From: Streptomyces cyaneochromogenes
Lineage (GTDB): Bacteria > Actinomycetota > Actinomycetes > Streptomycetales > Streptomycetaceae
Assembly (NCBI RefSeq): GCF_003963535.1
Contig: NZ_CP034539.1
Span: forward strand, 3,472,001-3,536,000
Direction: 5' to 3'
DNA: 64,000 bases
Below, one piece after another: positions 45,054 to 54,229 of the stretch. The notes under the pieces are model-generated. The model was not told the DNA's origin. It saw only the letters and a list, made by a program, of their open reading frames with translations, and did not search any database. Position 1 is the first letter of the stretch. Each line of letters opens with the position of its first letter. Both the position numbers and the translations under genes were made by a program.

Positions 45054-46055
45054 ATGAGCTACAACCAGCCGGGCCCGTACGGCGGGCAGCCCCAGCAGCC
45101 CGGTCCGTACGGCGGGCAGCCTCAGCAGCCCGGTCCGTACGGCCAGCAGCCTCAGGCGCCCCAGCCCGGCTATGGCTACCCTCAGCAGGCTCCGCCGCCC
45201 CAGCCCCCGGCCCAGCCCCAGGGCCAGCCCGGTTACGGCTACCCGCAGCAGGCGCCGCCCGGCCAGCCGGGCTACGGCTACCCGCAGGGCGTCCCGCCGC
45301 AGCAGCCGCCGTACGGCCAGGCCCCGTACGGGGTGCCGCAGCCGCCGGCTCCGGGTGGCGGCGGCAAGAAGGCCGGCCTGATCATCGGCGCCGTGGCCGT
45401 CGTGGTCGCGATCGGCGTCGGGGCGTACTTCGTGTTCGGCGGGGGCGGTGGCGCGGGCGCCATCGAGGACGACGGGGCACACAAGCTGGCGTCGCCGGAG
45501 AAGGTGCTCAACGAGTACACACTGGCCCCCACGGCCGGGGAGAGCGCGAGCAAGAACAACGACACCGCGGCCGAGCTGGCGAAGAACGGCGTCAAGAACG
45601 GCGAGAGCGTGGTCAGCGTCTACTCGACGACCGACCTGAGCAACTACGACCCCAGCGACCCCTCGACCGCGCCCGACGCGTCCGACCTCGCGACGAACAA
45701 GACCATCGTGGTCTTCGGCGCCTACGGTGAGATCGCCGACCCCGAGACGGCCCTGGACGAGTTCTTCACCGCGTTCAAGAAGGGCGCCTCCGACTCCAGC
45801 ACGTCCGGCTCGGGCAAGACCGAACTGCTCGGTGAGCCCGAGGCGGTCGACCTGGACGGCGCCCTCATGAAGTGCCAGGGCATCAAGGGCCAGGACCTGC
45901 TGACCCAGAAGGAGAAGACCGACTGGTTCTGCGTCTGGGCCGACTACAGCACCATCGCCATGGTGACGCCGGGTGACGCCACGCAGGGCATCACCAAGGA
46001 CGTCGCCGCGGACGTCGCCAAGAAGCTCCGCCCGGAGATCCGCGTCGAGGCCTGA
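45054..46055 (+). CDS. Pro/Gln/Tyr-rich membrane-anchored protein, unknown function
   Basis: A protein of 333 residues from the ATG at 45054, fixed by GGAGGGG nine bases upstream. The first ~100 residues are a low-complexity cytoplasmic region with repeats [10 protein letters not shown] and [12 protein letters not shown]. One membrane segment follows ([20 protein letters not shown]) and then an outside domain of ~190 residues with two Cys that could pair ([12 protein letters not shown] and [11 protein letters not shown]). The tail [20 protein letters not shown] resembles many Streptomyces membrane proteins of unknown role. It is transcribed alone, divergent from valS and convergent with clpX. 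Confidence 0.8.
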   Translation: MSYNQPGPYGGQPQQPGPYGGQPQQPGPYGQQPQAPQPGYGYPQQAPPPQPPAQPQGQPGYGYPQQAPPGQPGYGYPQGVPPQQPPYGQAPYGVPQPPAPGGGGKKAGLIIGAVAVVVAIGVGAYFVFGGGGGAGAIEDDGAHKLASPEKVLNEYTLAPTAGESASKNNDTAAELAKNGVKNGESVVSVYSTTDLSNYDPSDPSTAPDASDLATNKTIVVFGAYGEIADPETALDEFFTAFKKGASDSSTSGSGKTELLGEPEAVDLDGALMKCQGIKGQDLLTQKEKTDWFCVWADYSTIAMVTPGDATQGITKDVAADVAKKLRPEIRVEA

Positions 46056-46077
46056 CCCACGCCGGCTCGTCAACTGC

Positions 46078-46111
46078 GAAGGGGCCCCGGTCGGTTGACC
46101 GGGGCCCCTTC
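46078..46111. terminator. Bidirectional terminator between convergent genes
   Basis: GAAGGGGCCCCGGTC (46078-46092) pairs with GACCGGGGCCCCTTC (46097-46111) around GGTT. It serves both the gene ending at 46055 and clpX ending at 46129. Confidence 0.85.
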
Positions 46112-46128
46112 GTGTGTCCGTGGTGCGG

Positions 46129-47415
46129 TTACGCCGTCTTCTGCTCGCCGGGACCGCGCCCGCGCGCGTCGCGCGGGATCAGCGTGGGGTTGACGTTCGA
46201 GTGGACGACGTCCGCCGTGATGACGACCCTCGCGACGTCCTTCCGTGAGGGCACCTCGTACATCACCGACATCAGGACCTCCTCCATGATGGCGCGCAGG
46301 CCGCGCGCGCCGGTCTGGCGGAGGATGGCCTGGTCGGCGATGGCCTCCAGGGCCTCGCGCTCGAAGTCGAGTTCCACGCCGTCGAGTTCGAAGAGGCGCT
46401 GGTACTGCTTCACCAGCGCGTTGCGCGGCTCGACGAGGATCTGGAGCAGGGCCTCGCGGTCCAGGTTGTGGACCGAGGTGATGACGGGCAGCCGGCCGAT
46501 GAACTCGGGGATCATGCCGAACTTGACCAGGTCCTCGGGCATGACGTCCTCGAACTGGTCCTTGGCCTCCAGCTCGCGCTTGGAGCGGATCGTCGCGCCG
46601 AAGCCGATGCCCTTGGCGCCGGCCCGGGACTCGATGATCTTCTCCAGGCCCGCGAAGGCGCCGCCCACGATGAACAGGACGTTCGTCGTGTCGATCTGGA
46701 TGAACTCCTGGTGCGGGTGCTTACGGCCGCCCTGCGGGGGAACCGACGCCGTGGTGCCCTCCAGGATCTTCAGCAGGGCCTGCTGGACGCCCTCGCCGCT
46801 CACGTCGCGGGTGATCGACGGATTTTCACTCTTGCGCGCGACCTTGTCGATCTCGTCGATGTAGATGATCCCGGTCTCGGCCTTCTTGACGTCGTAGTCG
46901 GCCGCCTGGATCAGCTTCAGCAGGATGTTCTCGACGTCCTCACCGACGTACCCGGCCTCCGTCAGCGCCGTCGCGTCCGCGATCGCGAACGGGACGTTCA
47001 GCATGCGGGCCAGCGTCTGCGCGAGCAGCGTCTTGCCGGAGCCCGTGGGGCCCAGCAGGAGGATGTTGGACTTGGCCAACTCGATGGCGTCCTCGCGGCT
47101 TTGGCCGCCGCCGTTCTCGCCGGCCTGGACGCGCTTGTAGTGGTTGTAGACGGCGACGGAGAGCGCCTTCTTGGCTGCTTCCTGGCCGACCACATAGCCC
47201 TCGAGGAACTCGTAGATCTCGCGCGGCTTGGGGAGTTCCTCCCAGCGGACCTCACTGGTCTCCGCGAGCTCTTCCTCGATGATCTCGTTGCAGAGATCGA
47301 TGCACTCGTCGCAGATGTACACACCAGGGCCTGCGATGAGCTTCTTGACCTGCTTCTGGCTCTTGCCGCAGAACGAGCACTTGAGCAGATCGCCGCCGTC
47401 ACCGATGCGTGCCAC
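46129..47415 (-). CDS. clpX: ATP-dependent Clp protease ATPase subunit ClpX
   Basis: A protein of 428 residues with a GTG at 47415. The N-terminal zinc-binding domain has [12 protein letters not shown] and [14 protein letters not shown]. The AAA+ domain shows [20 protein letters not shown] (Walker A), [20 protein letters not shown] (Walker B) and the pore loop region; the IGF-type ClpP-docking loop lies at [15 protein letters not shown]. It unfolds tagged substrates for ClpP. It is downstream of clpP1-clpP2 with a 180-bp gap that could hold its own promoter. Confidence 0.97.
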   Translation of the reverse strand: MARIGDGGDLLKCSFCGKSQKQVKKLIAGPGVYICDECIDLCNEIIEEELAETSEVRWEELPKPREIYEFLEGYVVGQEAAKKALSVAVYNHYKRVQAGENGGGQSREDAIELAKSNILLLGPTGSGKTLLAQTLARMLNVPFAIADATALTEAGYVGEDVENILLKLIQAADYDVKKAETGIIYIDEIDKVARKSENPSITRDVSGEGVQQALLKILEGTTASVPPQGGRKHPHQEFIQIDTTNVLFIVGGAFAGLEKIIESRAGAKGIGFGATIRSKRELEAKDQFEDVMPEDLVKFGMIPEFIGRLPVITSVHNLDREALLQILVEPRNALVKQYQRLFELDGVELDFEREALEAIADQAILRQTGARGLRAIMEEVLMSVMYEVPSRKDVARVVITADVVHSNVNPTLIPRDARGRGPGEQKTA

Positions 47416-47595
47416 GGTGTGCTTCCCCTTCGCCTGGGAGACGACTGGACGTTTTCGAATCCAGCGGCTCCTGGTGCTGCCTTATGTCGACGGTACCTTG
47501 CTTGGCCCCCCGTTCGGGCCCCCCTTGGCGCGGTTCACTTTGACGTGCACCGTCCCAAACCGTGCCAAGGGGCAGCAGACAATACCGGGTCCGCG

Positions 47596-48276
47596 TCAGC
47601 GAACGTCGGCGTTGTTCATCTTCCGCGTGGAGATGATCTGGTCGATCAGCCCGTACGACAGCGCGTCCTCGGCCGTGAGGATCTTGTCGCGCTCGATGTC
47701 CTCGCGGATCTTCTCGATCGGCGTGGTGGAGTGCTTGGCCAGCATCTCCTCCAGCTGCGCGCGCATCCGGAGGATCTCGTTGGCGGCGATCTCCAGGTCG
47801 GAGACCTGGCCGCGGCCGGTCTCGCTGTACGGCTGGTGGATCAGCACACGGGCGTTCGGCAGCGCCATGCGCTTGCCGGGCGTGCCCGCGGCCAGCAGGA
47901 CGGCGGCGGCGGAGGCCGCCTGGCCCATGCAGACCGTCTGGATGTCCGGCTTCACGAACTGCATCGTGTCGTAGATGGCCGTGAGCGCGGTGAAGGAACC
48001 GCCGGGGCTGTTGATGTAGACCGAGATGTCCCGGTCGGGGTCCATCGACTCCAGGCACAGCAGCTGCGCCATGACGTCGTTGGCGGAGGCGTCGTCGATC
48101 TGCACGCCGAGGAAGATCACGCGCTCCTCGAAGAGCTTCGCGTACGGGTCGTACTCGCGGATGCCCTGCGAGGTGCGCTCGACGAAGCGGGGGATGACGT
48201 ACCGGGACTCGGCGGCGGGGCCGGTGTACTCGGCGCGCGTGCGGTCGTACAGGCCGCTGCCGGGGAAGTCGTTCAC
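47596..48276 (-). CDS. clpP2: ATP-dependent Clp protease proteolytic subunit 2
   Basis: A protein of 226 residues with a GTG at 48276 and AGGAG seven bases upstream. Ser-protease motifs are [20 protein letters not shown] (catalytic Ser) and [16 protein letters not shown] (catalytic His). The N-terminal ~30 residues are a propeptide-like stretch. In Streptomyces, ClpP1 and ClpP2 form a hetero-complex with ClpX or ClpC. It follows clpP1 by 48 bp. Confidence 0.96.
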   Translation of the reverse strand: MNDFPGSGLYDRTRAEYTGPAAESRYVIPRFVERTSQGIREYDPYAKLFEERVIFLGVQIDDASANDVMAQLLCLESMDPDRDISVYINSPGGSFTALTAIYDTMQFVKPDIQTVCMGQAASAAAVLLAAGTPGKRMALPNARVLIHQPYSETGRGQVSDLEIAANEILRMRAQLEEMLAKHSTTPIEKIREDIERDKILTAEDALSYGLIDQIISTRKMNNADVR

Positions 48277-48324
48277 TGTCTGTCTCCTAGGGGCTGTGGC
48301 GGTCGGCTGAGGGGCGCTATGGGG

Positions 48325-48945
48325 CTACGCCGCCCCGGTGCCGCCGCCGCCCGGCATACCGGCGGCCGTCGGGATGACGTCGTCGATGAGGCCGTACTGC
48401 TTGGCCTCGAAGGCGTCGAACCAGCGGTCGCGGTCCGAGTCGCGGGTGATCTGCTCGACCGACTGGCCGGTGTGCTGCGAGGTGAGCTCGGCCATGCGCT
48501 TCTTGGTGTGCAGCAGCCGCTCCGCGTGGATCTTGATGTCGGAGGCCGAACCGGCCAGGCCGGCGGAGGGCTGGTGGATCAGGATCTCGGCGTTCGGCAG
48601 CGCGAAGCGCTTGCCGGGGGTGCCCGCGCTGAGCAGGAACTGCCCCATCGAGGCGGCGAGGCCCATGGCGATCGTCACCACGTCGTTCTTGATGTACTGC
48701 ATGGTGTCGTAGATCGCCATGCCGGCCGTGATCGAACCGCCCGGGCTGTTGATGTACATGTAGATGTCCTTGTCCGGGTCGGCGGCAAGGAGCAGCAGCT
48801 GTGCGGTGATCTTGTTCGCGATGTCGTCGTCGACCGGCTGGCCGAGGAAGATGATCCGCTCGCCGAGCAGTCGGTTGTAGACATGGTCGCCGAGGCCACC
48901 GCCGATGGAGGGCTCGCCGGCGGCGGAGGGCATCAGATTCGTCAC
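48325..48945 (-). CDS. clpP1: ATP-dependent Clp protease proteolytic subunit 1
   Basis: A protein of 206 residues from the GTG at 48945, giving [26 protein letters not shown] lies just upstream. A much longer open frame to 49185 is not homologous. Motifs are [20 protein letters not shown] (Ser) and [20 protein letters not shown] (His), then [20 protein letters not shown] (Asp region). A ClgR-like box and a TAGGGT -10 lie upstream, as expected for the ClgR-activated clpP1P2 operon. Confidence 0.95.
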   Translation of the reverse strand: MTNLMPSAAGEPSIGGGLGDHVYNRLLGERIIFLGQPVDDDIANKITAQLLLLAADPDKDIYMYINSPGGSITAGMAIYDTMQYIKNDVVTIAMGLAASMGQFLLSAGTPGKRFALPNAEILIHQPSAGLAGSASDIKIHAERLLHTKKRMAELTSQHTGQSVEQITRDSDRDRWFDAFEAKQYGLIDDVIPTAAGMPGGGGTGAA

Positions 48946-49033
48946 GTATCCACCTGCTCGTCTTACGACGGCGCCGGGCCGTCTCACGTGTTCTGCGTGG
49001 GCAACGGGGACTCCCCTGCCCTCATACTCATGG

Positions 49034-49039
49034 ACCCTA
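49034..49039 (-). promoter_or_regulatory. -10 element of clpP1P2
   Basis: The minus strand reads TAGGGT ~90 bp before the clpP1 start. No good -35 is present at 16-18 bp, which fits an activator-dependent promoter. Confidence 0.45.
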
Positions 49040-49077
49040 ACGCGCTGGTCCCTTCGGGGAATCCCGGAGCGGCAGGT

Positions 49078-49091
49078 GTTCGCCGGGGGCG
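49078..49091. promoter_or_regulatory. ClgR-like operator upstream of clpP1
   Basis: GTTCGC-CGGGG-GCG matches the ClgR consensus as I recall it (GTTCGC-N5-GCG). It is centred about 55-60 bp upstream of the likely start point. The 314-bp gap 48946-49259 otherwise holds only the promoter and the tig terminator. Confidence 0.55.
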
Positions 49092-49190
49092 TAGCGCCGC
49101 AGGGGCTTCGGTGCGCGAGCGGCCGCGGGTCCGTCGTGGTCGTTCGCGCAGCTCCCGCGCCCCTGGCGGCGCTGCCCAGCCCCATGACAG

Positions 49191-49224
49191 AAGGGCCCCG
49201 GGGATGGTCGTCCCCGGGGCCCTT
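49191..49224 (-). terminator. Terminator of tig
   Basis: AAGGGCCCCGGGGA (49191-49204) pairs with TCCCCGGGGCCCTT (49211-49224) around TGGTCG, 36 bp after the tig stop codon. Confidence 0.8.
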
Positions 49225-49259
49225 CCTACCAGCTGTACGGCCTGTACGGCGCCGTGGGC

Positions 49260-50654
49260 TCAGCCCTCGGACTTCTCCTCGGCGGCGGCGTCGGCGGTGC
49301 CCTCGGCGGCCTCCACCGTCTCCGTGGCCTGCTCGACCTCGTCCTCATCGTCCAGGTCGATGACCTCGCCGTTGGTGTCCTTGACCACGGCCTTCTCGAC
49401 CACGACGGCCAGGGCCTTGCCGCGGGCGACCTCGCCGACCAGGAGCGGAACCTGGCCGCCCTCGACGACCGCCTGGGCGAACTGGTCGGGGGACATGCCG
49501 GAGGAGGCGGCGCGGCGCATGAGGTGCTCGGTGAGCTCCTCCTGGTTGACGTTCAGCTTCTCCTGCTTGACGAGCTCGTCGAGGACGAACTGCGTCTTGA
49601 TGCCCTTGACCGCGGCTTCCTTGGTCTCGGCGTCGAACTCCTCGACCGTCTTGCCCTGGATCTCGAGGTACTTCTCGAGGTCGAGACCCATCTGGCCGAG
49701 CTGGTGGTGCTCGAGGTTGTGCTTACGGGTGTTGATCTCGTCCTCGAGCAGCTTCTCGGGGACGGGCACCTCGACGAGCTCCAGCAGCTTCTCCAGGACG
49801 CGCTCCTGGGCCTGCGTGGCCTGGTCGAACTGCTTCATGTTCTCGAGGCGCTTGCGGCTGTCGGCCTTGAGCTCGTCGAGGGTGTCGAACTCGGAGGCGA
49901 GCTGCGCGAAGTCGTCGTCCAGCTCGGGCAGTTCGCGCGCGGCGACCTGGGTGACCTTGACGGTGACCTCGGCCTCCTTGCCGGCCGCCGAGCCGCCCTT
50001 GAGCTCGGAGGTGAAGGTGGCCTCGCCACCGGCCTCCAGGCCCTTCACGGCGTCGTCGATGCCGTCCAGCAACTCGCCGGAGCCGATGGTGTAGGAGACG
50101 CCGTCGGCGACGCCGTCCTCGAGGACCTCGCCGTCGACCTTGGCCGTCAGGTCGATCGTGACGACGTCGCCGTCCTCGGCGGCACGCTCGACGGGAGACG
50201 TCGACGCGAAGCGCTCACGCAGCTGCTCCACGGACTTTTCGATGTCCTCGTCGGTCACCTCGACGGCGTCGACCTCGACCTCGATGCCGGAGTAGTCCGG
50301 GATCTCGATGGCCGGGCGGACGTCGACCTCGGCGGTGAAGTTCAGCGTCTCGCCGTCCTTCAGCTCGGTGATGTCGACCTCGGGCTGGCCCAGGACGTTG
50401 AGCTCGGCCTCGTTGACCGCCTCGGTGTAGAACTTCGGAAGCGCGTCGTTGACCGCCTCCTCCAGGACCGCACCGCGGCCGAACCGCTGGTCGATGACGC
50501 GCGCCGGGATCTTGCCCTTCCGGAAGCCCTTCACCGTGACCTGCTGGTTGATCTTCTTGTACGCCGCGTCGAGGCTGTCCTTGAGCTCCTCGAAGGGCAC
50601 CTCGACAGTGAGCCGAACCCGAGTCGGGTTCAGGGTCTCCACGGCGCTCTTCAC
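49260..50654 (-). CDS. tig: Trigger factor (ribosome-associated chaperone, PPIase)
   Basis: A protein of 464 residues from the GTG at 50654, fixed by AAGGAG eight bases upstream. The ribosome-binding signature is [18 protein letters not shown]. The PPIase domain ([40 protein letters not shown]) lies at about 155-245, and the C-terminal chaperone arms follow. An acidic tail ([20 protein letters not shown]) extends the protein, as in other actinobacteria. It is next to the clpP-clpX genes. Confidence 0.96.
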   Translation of the reverse strand: MKSAVETLNPTRVRLTVEVPFEELKDSLDAAYKKINQQVTVKGFRKGKIPARVIDQRFGRGAVLEEAVNDALPKFYTEAVNEAELNVLGQPEVDITELKDGETLNFTAEVDVRPAIEIPDYSGIEVEVDAVEVTDEDIEKSVEQLRERFASTSPVERAAEDGDVVTIDLTAKVDGEVLEDGVADGVSYTIGSGELLDGIDDAVKGLEAGGEATFTSELKGGSAAGKEAEVTVKVTQVAARELPELDDDFAQLASEFDTLDELKADSRKRLENMKQFDQATQAQERVLEKLLELVEVPVPEKLLEDEINTRKHNLEHHQLGQMGLDLEKYLEIQGKTVEEFDAETKEAAVKGIKTQFVLDELVKQEKLNVNQEELTEHLMRRAASSGMSPDQFAQAVVEGGQVPLLVGEVARGKALAVVVEKAVVKDTNGEVIDLDDEDEVEQATETVEAAEGTADAAAEEKSEG

Positions 50655-50773
50655 GGTTCGGTCTCCTTGTGGCTGACTTCTTGGTTTCTGCCGGAGCCAG
50701 ACTGGTCCGGCGGATTCGCCGCCCGGAGGACTTCGTGACTTCATACGGAGAGACACACGGGCGTGCAGCTTGC

Positions 50774-50803
50774 ATAGTAACGGCAGCGACGACACGCCCC
50801 CAA
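50774..50803 (-). promoter_or_regulatory. Possible tig promoter
   Basis: The minus strand has TTGGGG (50803-50798), an 18-bp spacer and TACTAT (50779-50774), giving a ~110-nt leader before the tig start. Confidence 0.35.
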
Positions 50804-50864
50804 AGGCGATCACAGGACGCGATCACACGAGGTCACCGCGCGTGCGGCCAATGGTGACCGGTCA

Positions 50865-50941
50865 TGGTCGGGGTGGCGGGATTTGAACCCACGGCCTTCC
50901 GCTCCCAAAGCGGACGCGCTACCAAGCTGCGCCACACCCCG
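50865..50941 (-). tRNA. tRNA-Pro (anticodon TGG)
   Basis: The minus strand begins CGGGGTG and its acceptor arm closes with CACCCCG. The anticodon arm TCCGC-TTTGGGA-GCGGA gives anticodon TGG. The T arm carries GTTCAAATC, and CCA is encoded (50867-50865). All arms pair normally. Confidence 0.97.
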
Positions 50942-51094
50942 TGCTGGTGCGACACGTAGGGTACATGCCCGCAGGCAGTGCGGCTGCCGCATTTCCCGAG
51001 GGCCGGGACTACGGCAATGGAGTGTGCGTCGAGGGGCCACGACCCGCTACGATGCCTGCAGTGCCGCGGTCACCTGACCTGCGGCGCGTCCTGT

Positions 51095-51168
51095 GCGGGC
51101 GTAGCTCAATGGTAGAGCCCTAGTCTTCCAAACTAGCTACGCGGGTTCGATTCCCGTCGCCCGCTCCA
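51095..51168 (+). tRNA. tRNA-Gly (anticodon TCC)
   Basis: The acceptor GCGGGCG (51095) pairs with CGCCCGC (51158-51164). The anticodon arm CTAGT-CTTCCAA-ACTAG gives anticodon TCC. The T loop is TTCGATT, and CCA is encoded. Confidence 0.98.
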
Positions 51169-51174
51169 TACGGC

Positions 51175-51215
51175 TCAGGGCCAGGTCAGAGGATTAGTCC
51201 TCCGCCTGGCCCTGA
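51175..51215. terminator. Bidirectional hairpin after tRNA-Gly and the kinase gene
   Basis: TCAGGGCCAGG (51175-51185) pairs with CCTGGCCCTGA (51205-51215); inside, GAGGA pairs with TCCTC around TTAG. Confidence 0.7.
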
Positions 51216-51238
51216 CTCGTTCCCGGCCGCGGCCCGGT

Positions 51239-53380
51239 TCAGAGGTGCCTTACGTCCACGGTGTAGACGGAGCGGACGCCGTACGGGACGTAGAGCGCGT
51301 CGCCTACCAGGACGGGCGCGGCGGTGATGCCGGTGGTGAGCAGGTCGAGGTCGCCGCCGTCGTCGCGGCCCGCGCGGGTGGCCTGGACCCTTCCGGTGCG
51401 CACGTCGATGGCGGCGACGCGGCCGCTCGGGGAACCGAGATAAAGACGGGTGGCGGAGGCGACCGGGGGTCCCGACTGCTCCACCGTGGAGTCGGTCTTC
51501 CAGAGCCGGCGTCCCGTGCTCGGATCGACGGCGCGGACACTGCCGGAGGGAAGCGTGAAGTAAAGGGTGCCGCGCACGAGGTGGACGGACGATTCCTCGG
51601 GCTGGGACTCGGACAGTTTTACGGTCGTCAGGACGTGCGACTTGGCGTTGATCAGGGTCAGCGTGCGGTGGGTGCCGAGGGCGCGGGCCAGCACGAGGCG
51701 TCCGTCCGTCTGTCCCGCGAGGTCCACGTCGCCCTTCACCTTCACGGTCCAGCTGGGCTTTCCTGTGGCCGTGTCGAGCTGCGAGATGCTCGTGCTGGTG
51801 ATGTCGGTACCGGTGAAGACCGCGCAGACCAGGTACGCGTGCCGGGCCGCGCTGCGCAGCAGGCAGGGCTGGTTCTCCGGATCGGGCAGCGGGCGCTTCC
51901 AGCGGACCCTGCCGTCGTCGGCGCCGAGCAGCGCGTAGTACTTCGACTCGTCGCCGTAGGTGGCGATGACGCCGTCGGGCAGGGCGATGGACGCGCCGCG
52001 GTCGCTGTTCGGCTCCGTTGCCGCGTCCCCTTCGCCGGTGACCGTCTTCCAGATCACCTTGCCGGACTCGGCGTCGAGGGCCTGGACCGTGTAGCGGGTC
52101 GTGGACAGCCCGTCGCCACCGATGGGCCGGTCGTCGGCGCCGTAGACGTACACACGCCCGCTGCGGGCGGCGATGACCGTGCCCCCGGAGCTGCCGCCGA
52201 GGTCGTCCGCCGTTTCGTCGATGGGCCGGGCCCAGGTGTTGCGGCCGTCGGCGAGGGCGAAGCGGGTCGCCATGATGTCGTCGCCGGCACACACCAGGGA
52301 CCTGCCGGTGGCGGCGCAGCGGTTGAACGGATTGCTGGGGCCCACCGGCTCCTTGTCGACGCTCGGGTCCCTCGACTTCTTCTGCCAGGCCTGCCATCCG
52401 GACGGCAGATCGGCGGGGGCGGCGGCCTCGGGGGTGACGGCGACCGTGGCGACGAAGACGCCGGCGAGGAGCGCGGCCCCCAGGGCGATGGCCGCCGGCC
52501 ACAGGCGTTTGCGGCGCTTGGGGACGTGTACGGGGCGGGTGTCCTCGTCCGCCGGTATCGGCTCCGGAAGCCGGCCGTCACGCAGCAGGGCCAGCAACTC
52601 GTCGGGAGTGGGGCGGGACTTGGCGTGCTTTTCCAGACAGAGGCGGACGAAGGGCAGCAACTCGTCCGGCACACCGTCGAGTTCCGGAGTGCCGTCGACG
52701 ACCCGCATGGCCGTCTCGTAGGGGCTCGGGCTGTCGAACGGGCCATGGCCGGTCGCGGCGTAGGCGACGACCGAGCCGAGGGAGAAGATGTCCGCGGCCG
52801 GGCCCACGTCCTGGGGGGACGAGAACTGCTCGGGGGACATGTAGGGCGGGGTGCCCATCACGCGGCCGGTCTGGGTGAGGACGTCGGAGGCCGCGAACTC
52901 GGTGGCGCGGGAGATGCCGAAGTCGATGACGCGGGGGCCGTCCTCGGCGAGCATCACATTGGCCGGTTTCAGGTCACGGTGGACCATTCCGGCACGGTGG
53001 ATGTCGCGCAGCGCCTCGGAGAGGCCGGCGGCGAGTGCGCGCAACTTCGCCGGCGGCAGCGGGCCGTGGCGGCGGACGTGGGTGCCGAGGTCCTCGCCGG
53101 GGATGTAGAGCGTGGCCATCCAGGGGCGTGGCGCGTCGGCGTCCGCGTCCACGACGGGGGCCGTGAAGGCGCCGCTGACCCGGCGAGCGGCGGCCACCTC
53201 GCGGCGGAAGCGGATGCGGAACTCGTCATCGTCGGCGTACTGCGCGTGCACGACCTTGAGGGCGAGACGGCGGCCGGAGGCGGAGCGGGCCAGGTACACC
53301 ACGCCCATGCCGCCGGAGCCGAGGCGGTCCTCGATCCGGTAGCCGCCCACCTCCGCCGGGTCGGACTCGCGCAGCGCCAT
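51239..53380 (-). CDS. Membrane Ser/Thr protein kinase with PQQ-type beta-propeller sensor
   Basis: A protein of 713 residues with an ATG at 53380. The Hanks-type kinase spans about residues 10-270: LGSGGMGVVYLARSASGRRL (ATP loop), MVHRDLKPANVML (catalytic loop), VIDFGISRATEF (DFG) and GTPPYMSPEQFSS. One membrane segment follows (AIALGAALLAGVFVATVAV). The outer ~370 residues are a beta-propeller with PQQ-like repeats (AESGKVIWKTVTGEGD, TATGKPSWTVKVKGD, PSTGRRLWKTDSTV). It probably senses an outside ligand and signals by phosphorylation. Its targets are unknown. It ends at a hairpin shared with tRNA-Gly. Confidence 0.93.
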   Translation of the reverse strand: MALRESDPAEVGGYRIEDRLGSGGMGVVYLARSASGRRLALKVVHAQYADDDEFRIRFRREVAAARRVSGAFTAPVVDADADAPRPWMATLYIPGEDLGTHVRRHGPLPPAKLRALAAGLSEALRDIHRAGMVHRDLKPANVMLAEDGPRVIDFGISRATEFAASDVLTQTGRVMGTPPYMSPEQFSSPQDVGPAADIFSLGSVVAYAATGHGPFDSPSPYETAMRVVDGTPELDGVPDELLPFVRLCLEKHAKSRPTPDELLALLRDGRLPEPIPADEDTRPVHVPKRRKRLWPAAIALGAALLAGVFVATVAVTPEAAAPADLPSGWQAWQKKSRDPSVDKEPVGPSNPFNRCAATGRSLVCAGDDIMATRFALADGRNTWARPIDETADDLGGSSGGTVIAARSGRVYVYGADDRPIGGDGLSTTRYTVQALDAESGKVIWKTVTGEGDAATEPNSDRGASIALPDGVIATYGDESKYYALLGADDGRVRWKRPLPDPENQPCLLRSAARHAYLVCAVFTGTDITSTSISQLDTATGKPSWTVKVKGDVDLAGQTDGRLVLARALGTHRTLTLINAKSHVLTTVKLSESQPEESSVHLVRGTLYFTLPSGSVRAVDPSTGRRLWKTDSTVEQSGPPVASATRLYLGSPSGRVAAIDVRTGRVQATRAGRDDGGDLDLLTTGITAAPVLVGDALYVPYGVRSVYTVDVRHL

Positions 53381-53471
53381 CCCGTACGTCCCCCGTTCCG
53401 CATCGTCGTTCCGCGACGTTCGACGATCACGAACGAGGGTATCCGTACCCTTCCGGGCCGCCCCCCGGACC

Positions 53472-53666
53472 CTAGAACTGGATGGAGTTGATCGTCTCCG
53501 CTATCGAGTTGAGGAACCGCTGGATGTCGTCGGCCATGCCCGTCGAGGCAAGGAAGAAGCCGAACAGCACAGCGACTACGGCGGGGCCGGCCTTCAGGGA
53601 TCCGCCACGGATCAGCACTACCAAGATGATCGCCAACAGCAGCACCACTGACAGCGAAATGGCCAC
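53472..53666 (-). CDS. Small two-helix membrane protein, unknown function
   Basis: A protein of 64 residues with a GTG at 53666. Two hydrophobic helices (SVVLLLAIILVVLIRGG and GPAVVAVLFGFFLASTGMA) are joined by a basic turn, and the C-terminus DDIQRFLNSIAETINSIQF is amphipathic. Small proteins of this type recur in Streptomyces. It lies 91 bp upstream of the kinase gene in the same direction. No function can be inferred. Confidence 0.7.
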   Translation of the reverse strand: MAISLSVVLLLAIILVVLIRGGSLKAGPAVVAVLFGFFLASTGMADDIQRFLNSIAETINSIQF

Positions 53667-54229
53667 AACAGATCACACCCTCGGTCGGTCCGCTCTCCCG
53701 GCCAGGGGATGCAACCCCGCGCACCCCCGCCAGAACCATCGTGCCACCAACCGGGCTCCGCTATGCGGCACGTGACGTTTCGTTCGCCACACCTGTGCCG
53801 GATCCGTGCGGACCCGACGCGCCCCGGACCGGTCGCCTCACGCCCGTACGGCTTTTCGACCGGACACCCGCACAGGGAATTCGGCGGGATCGTTTCCATT
53901 GGCACACAACATGTTCGCGGGTATTTCGAATTGCCGACGCGATGATCACTTCATCGATCGCTTCTTCGATCATTACACCGGAAGCAACTCCTAGCCATAT
54001 GCACCTTTTAGTCAGGATGAATCCGGACAAGACGGGTGGCCAACAGGTATCCGGCAGGTGCATGTTCGCTGTACACGCGTCATCGATCGCAATAACCGCG
54101 AACGACCTCGGTGGTTTTACGAAATCACACAGACAACGCTAGGGTGCCTCAGATGTTCCACGCCGCCTCGTCCCCCGCATGCGCAGCGAGGTTCTCGATC
54201 GACTCCCCCGGATTCCCGCGGGAGGGTCT
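53667..54229. other. Long intergenic region upstream of the acyltransferase
   Basis: 563 bp without a convincing gene. The part from ~53880 to 54130 is much richer in A+T than its surroundings. It holds an inverted repeat TGATC...GATCA with ATCGATCG between (53943-53972) and a likely promoter for the acyltransferase. Short open frames here show no Streptomyces codon bias. Confidence 0.6.
54117..54145 (+). promoter_or_regulatory. Possible promoter of the acyltransferase gene
   Basis: TTACGA (54117-54122), a 17-bp spacer and TAGGGT (54140-54145). The transcript would start near 54152, ~80 nt before the GTG at 54230. Confidence 0.4.

Noticed and set aside
46468..50094. A 1208-codon + strand open frame across clpX, clpP2, clpP1 and tig.
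   Set aside because: It runs antisense through four well-identified genes and their terminators; it arises from the scarcity of stop codons in high-GC DNA.
53741..54142. A 133-codon + strand open frame upstream of the acyltransferase.
   Set aside because: It lacks Streptomyces codon bias and a ribosome-binding site, and overlaps an A+T-rich promoter region.
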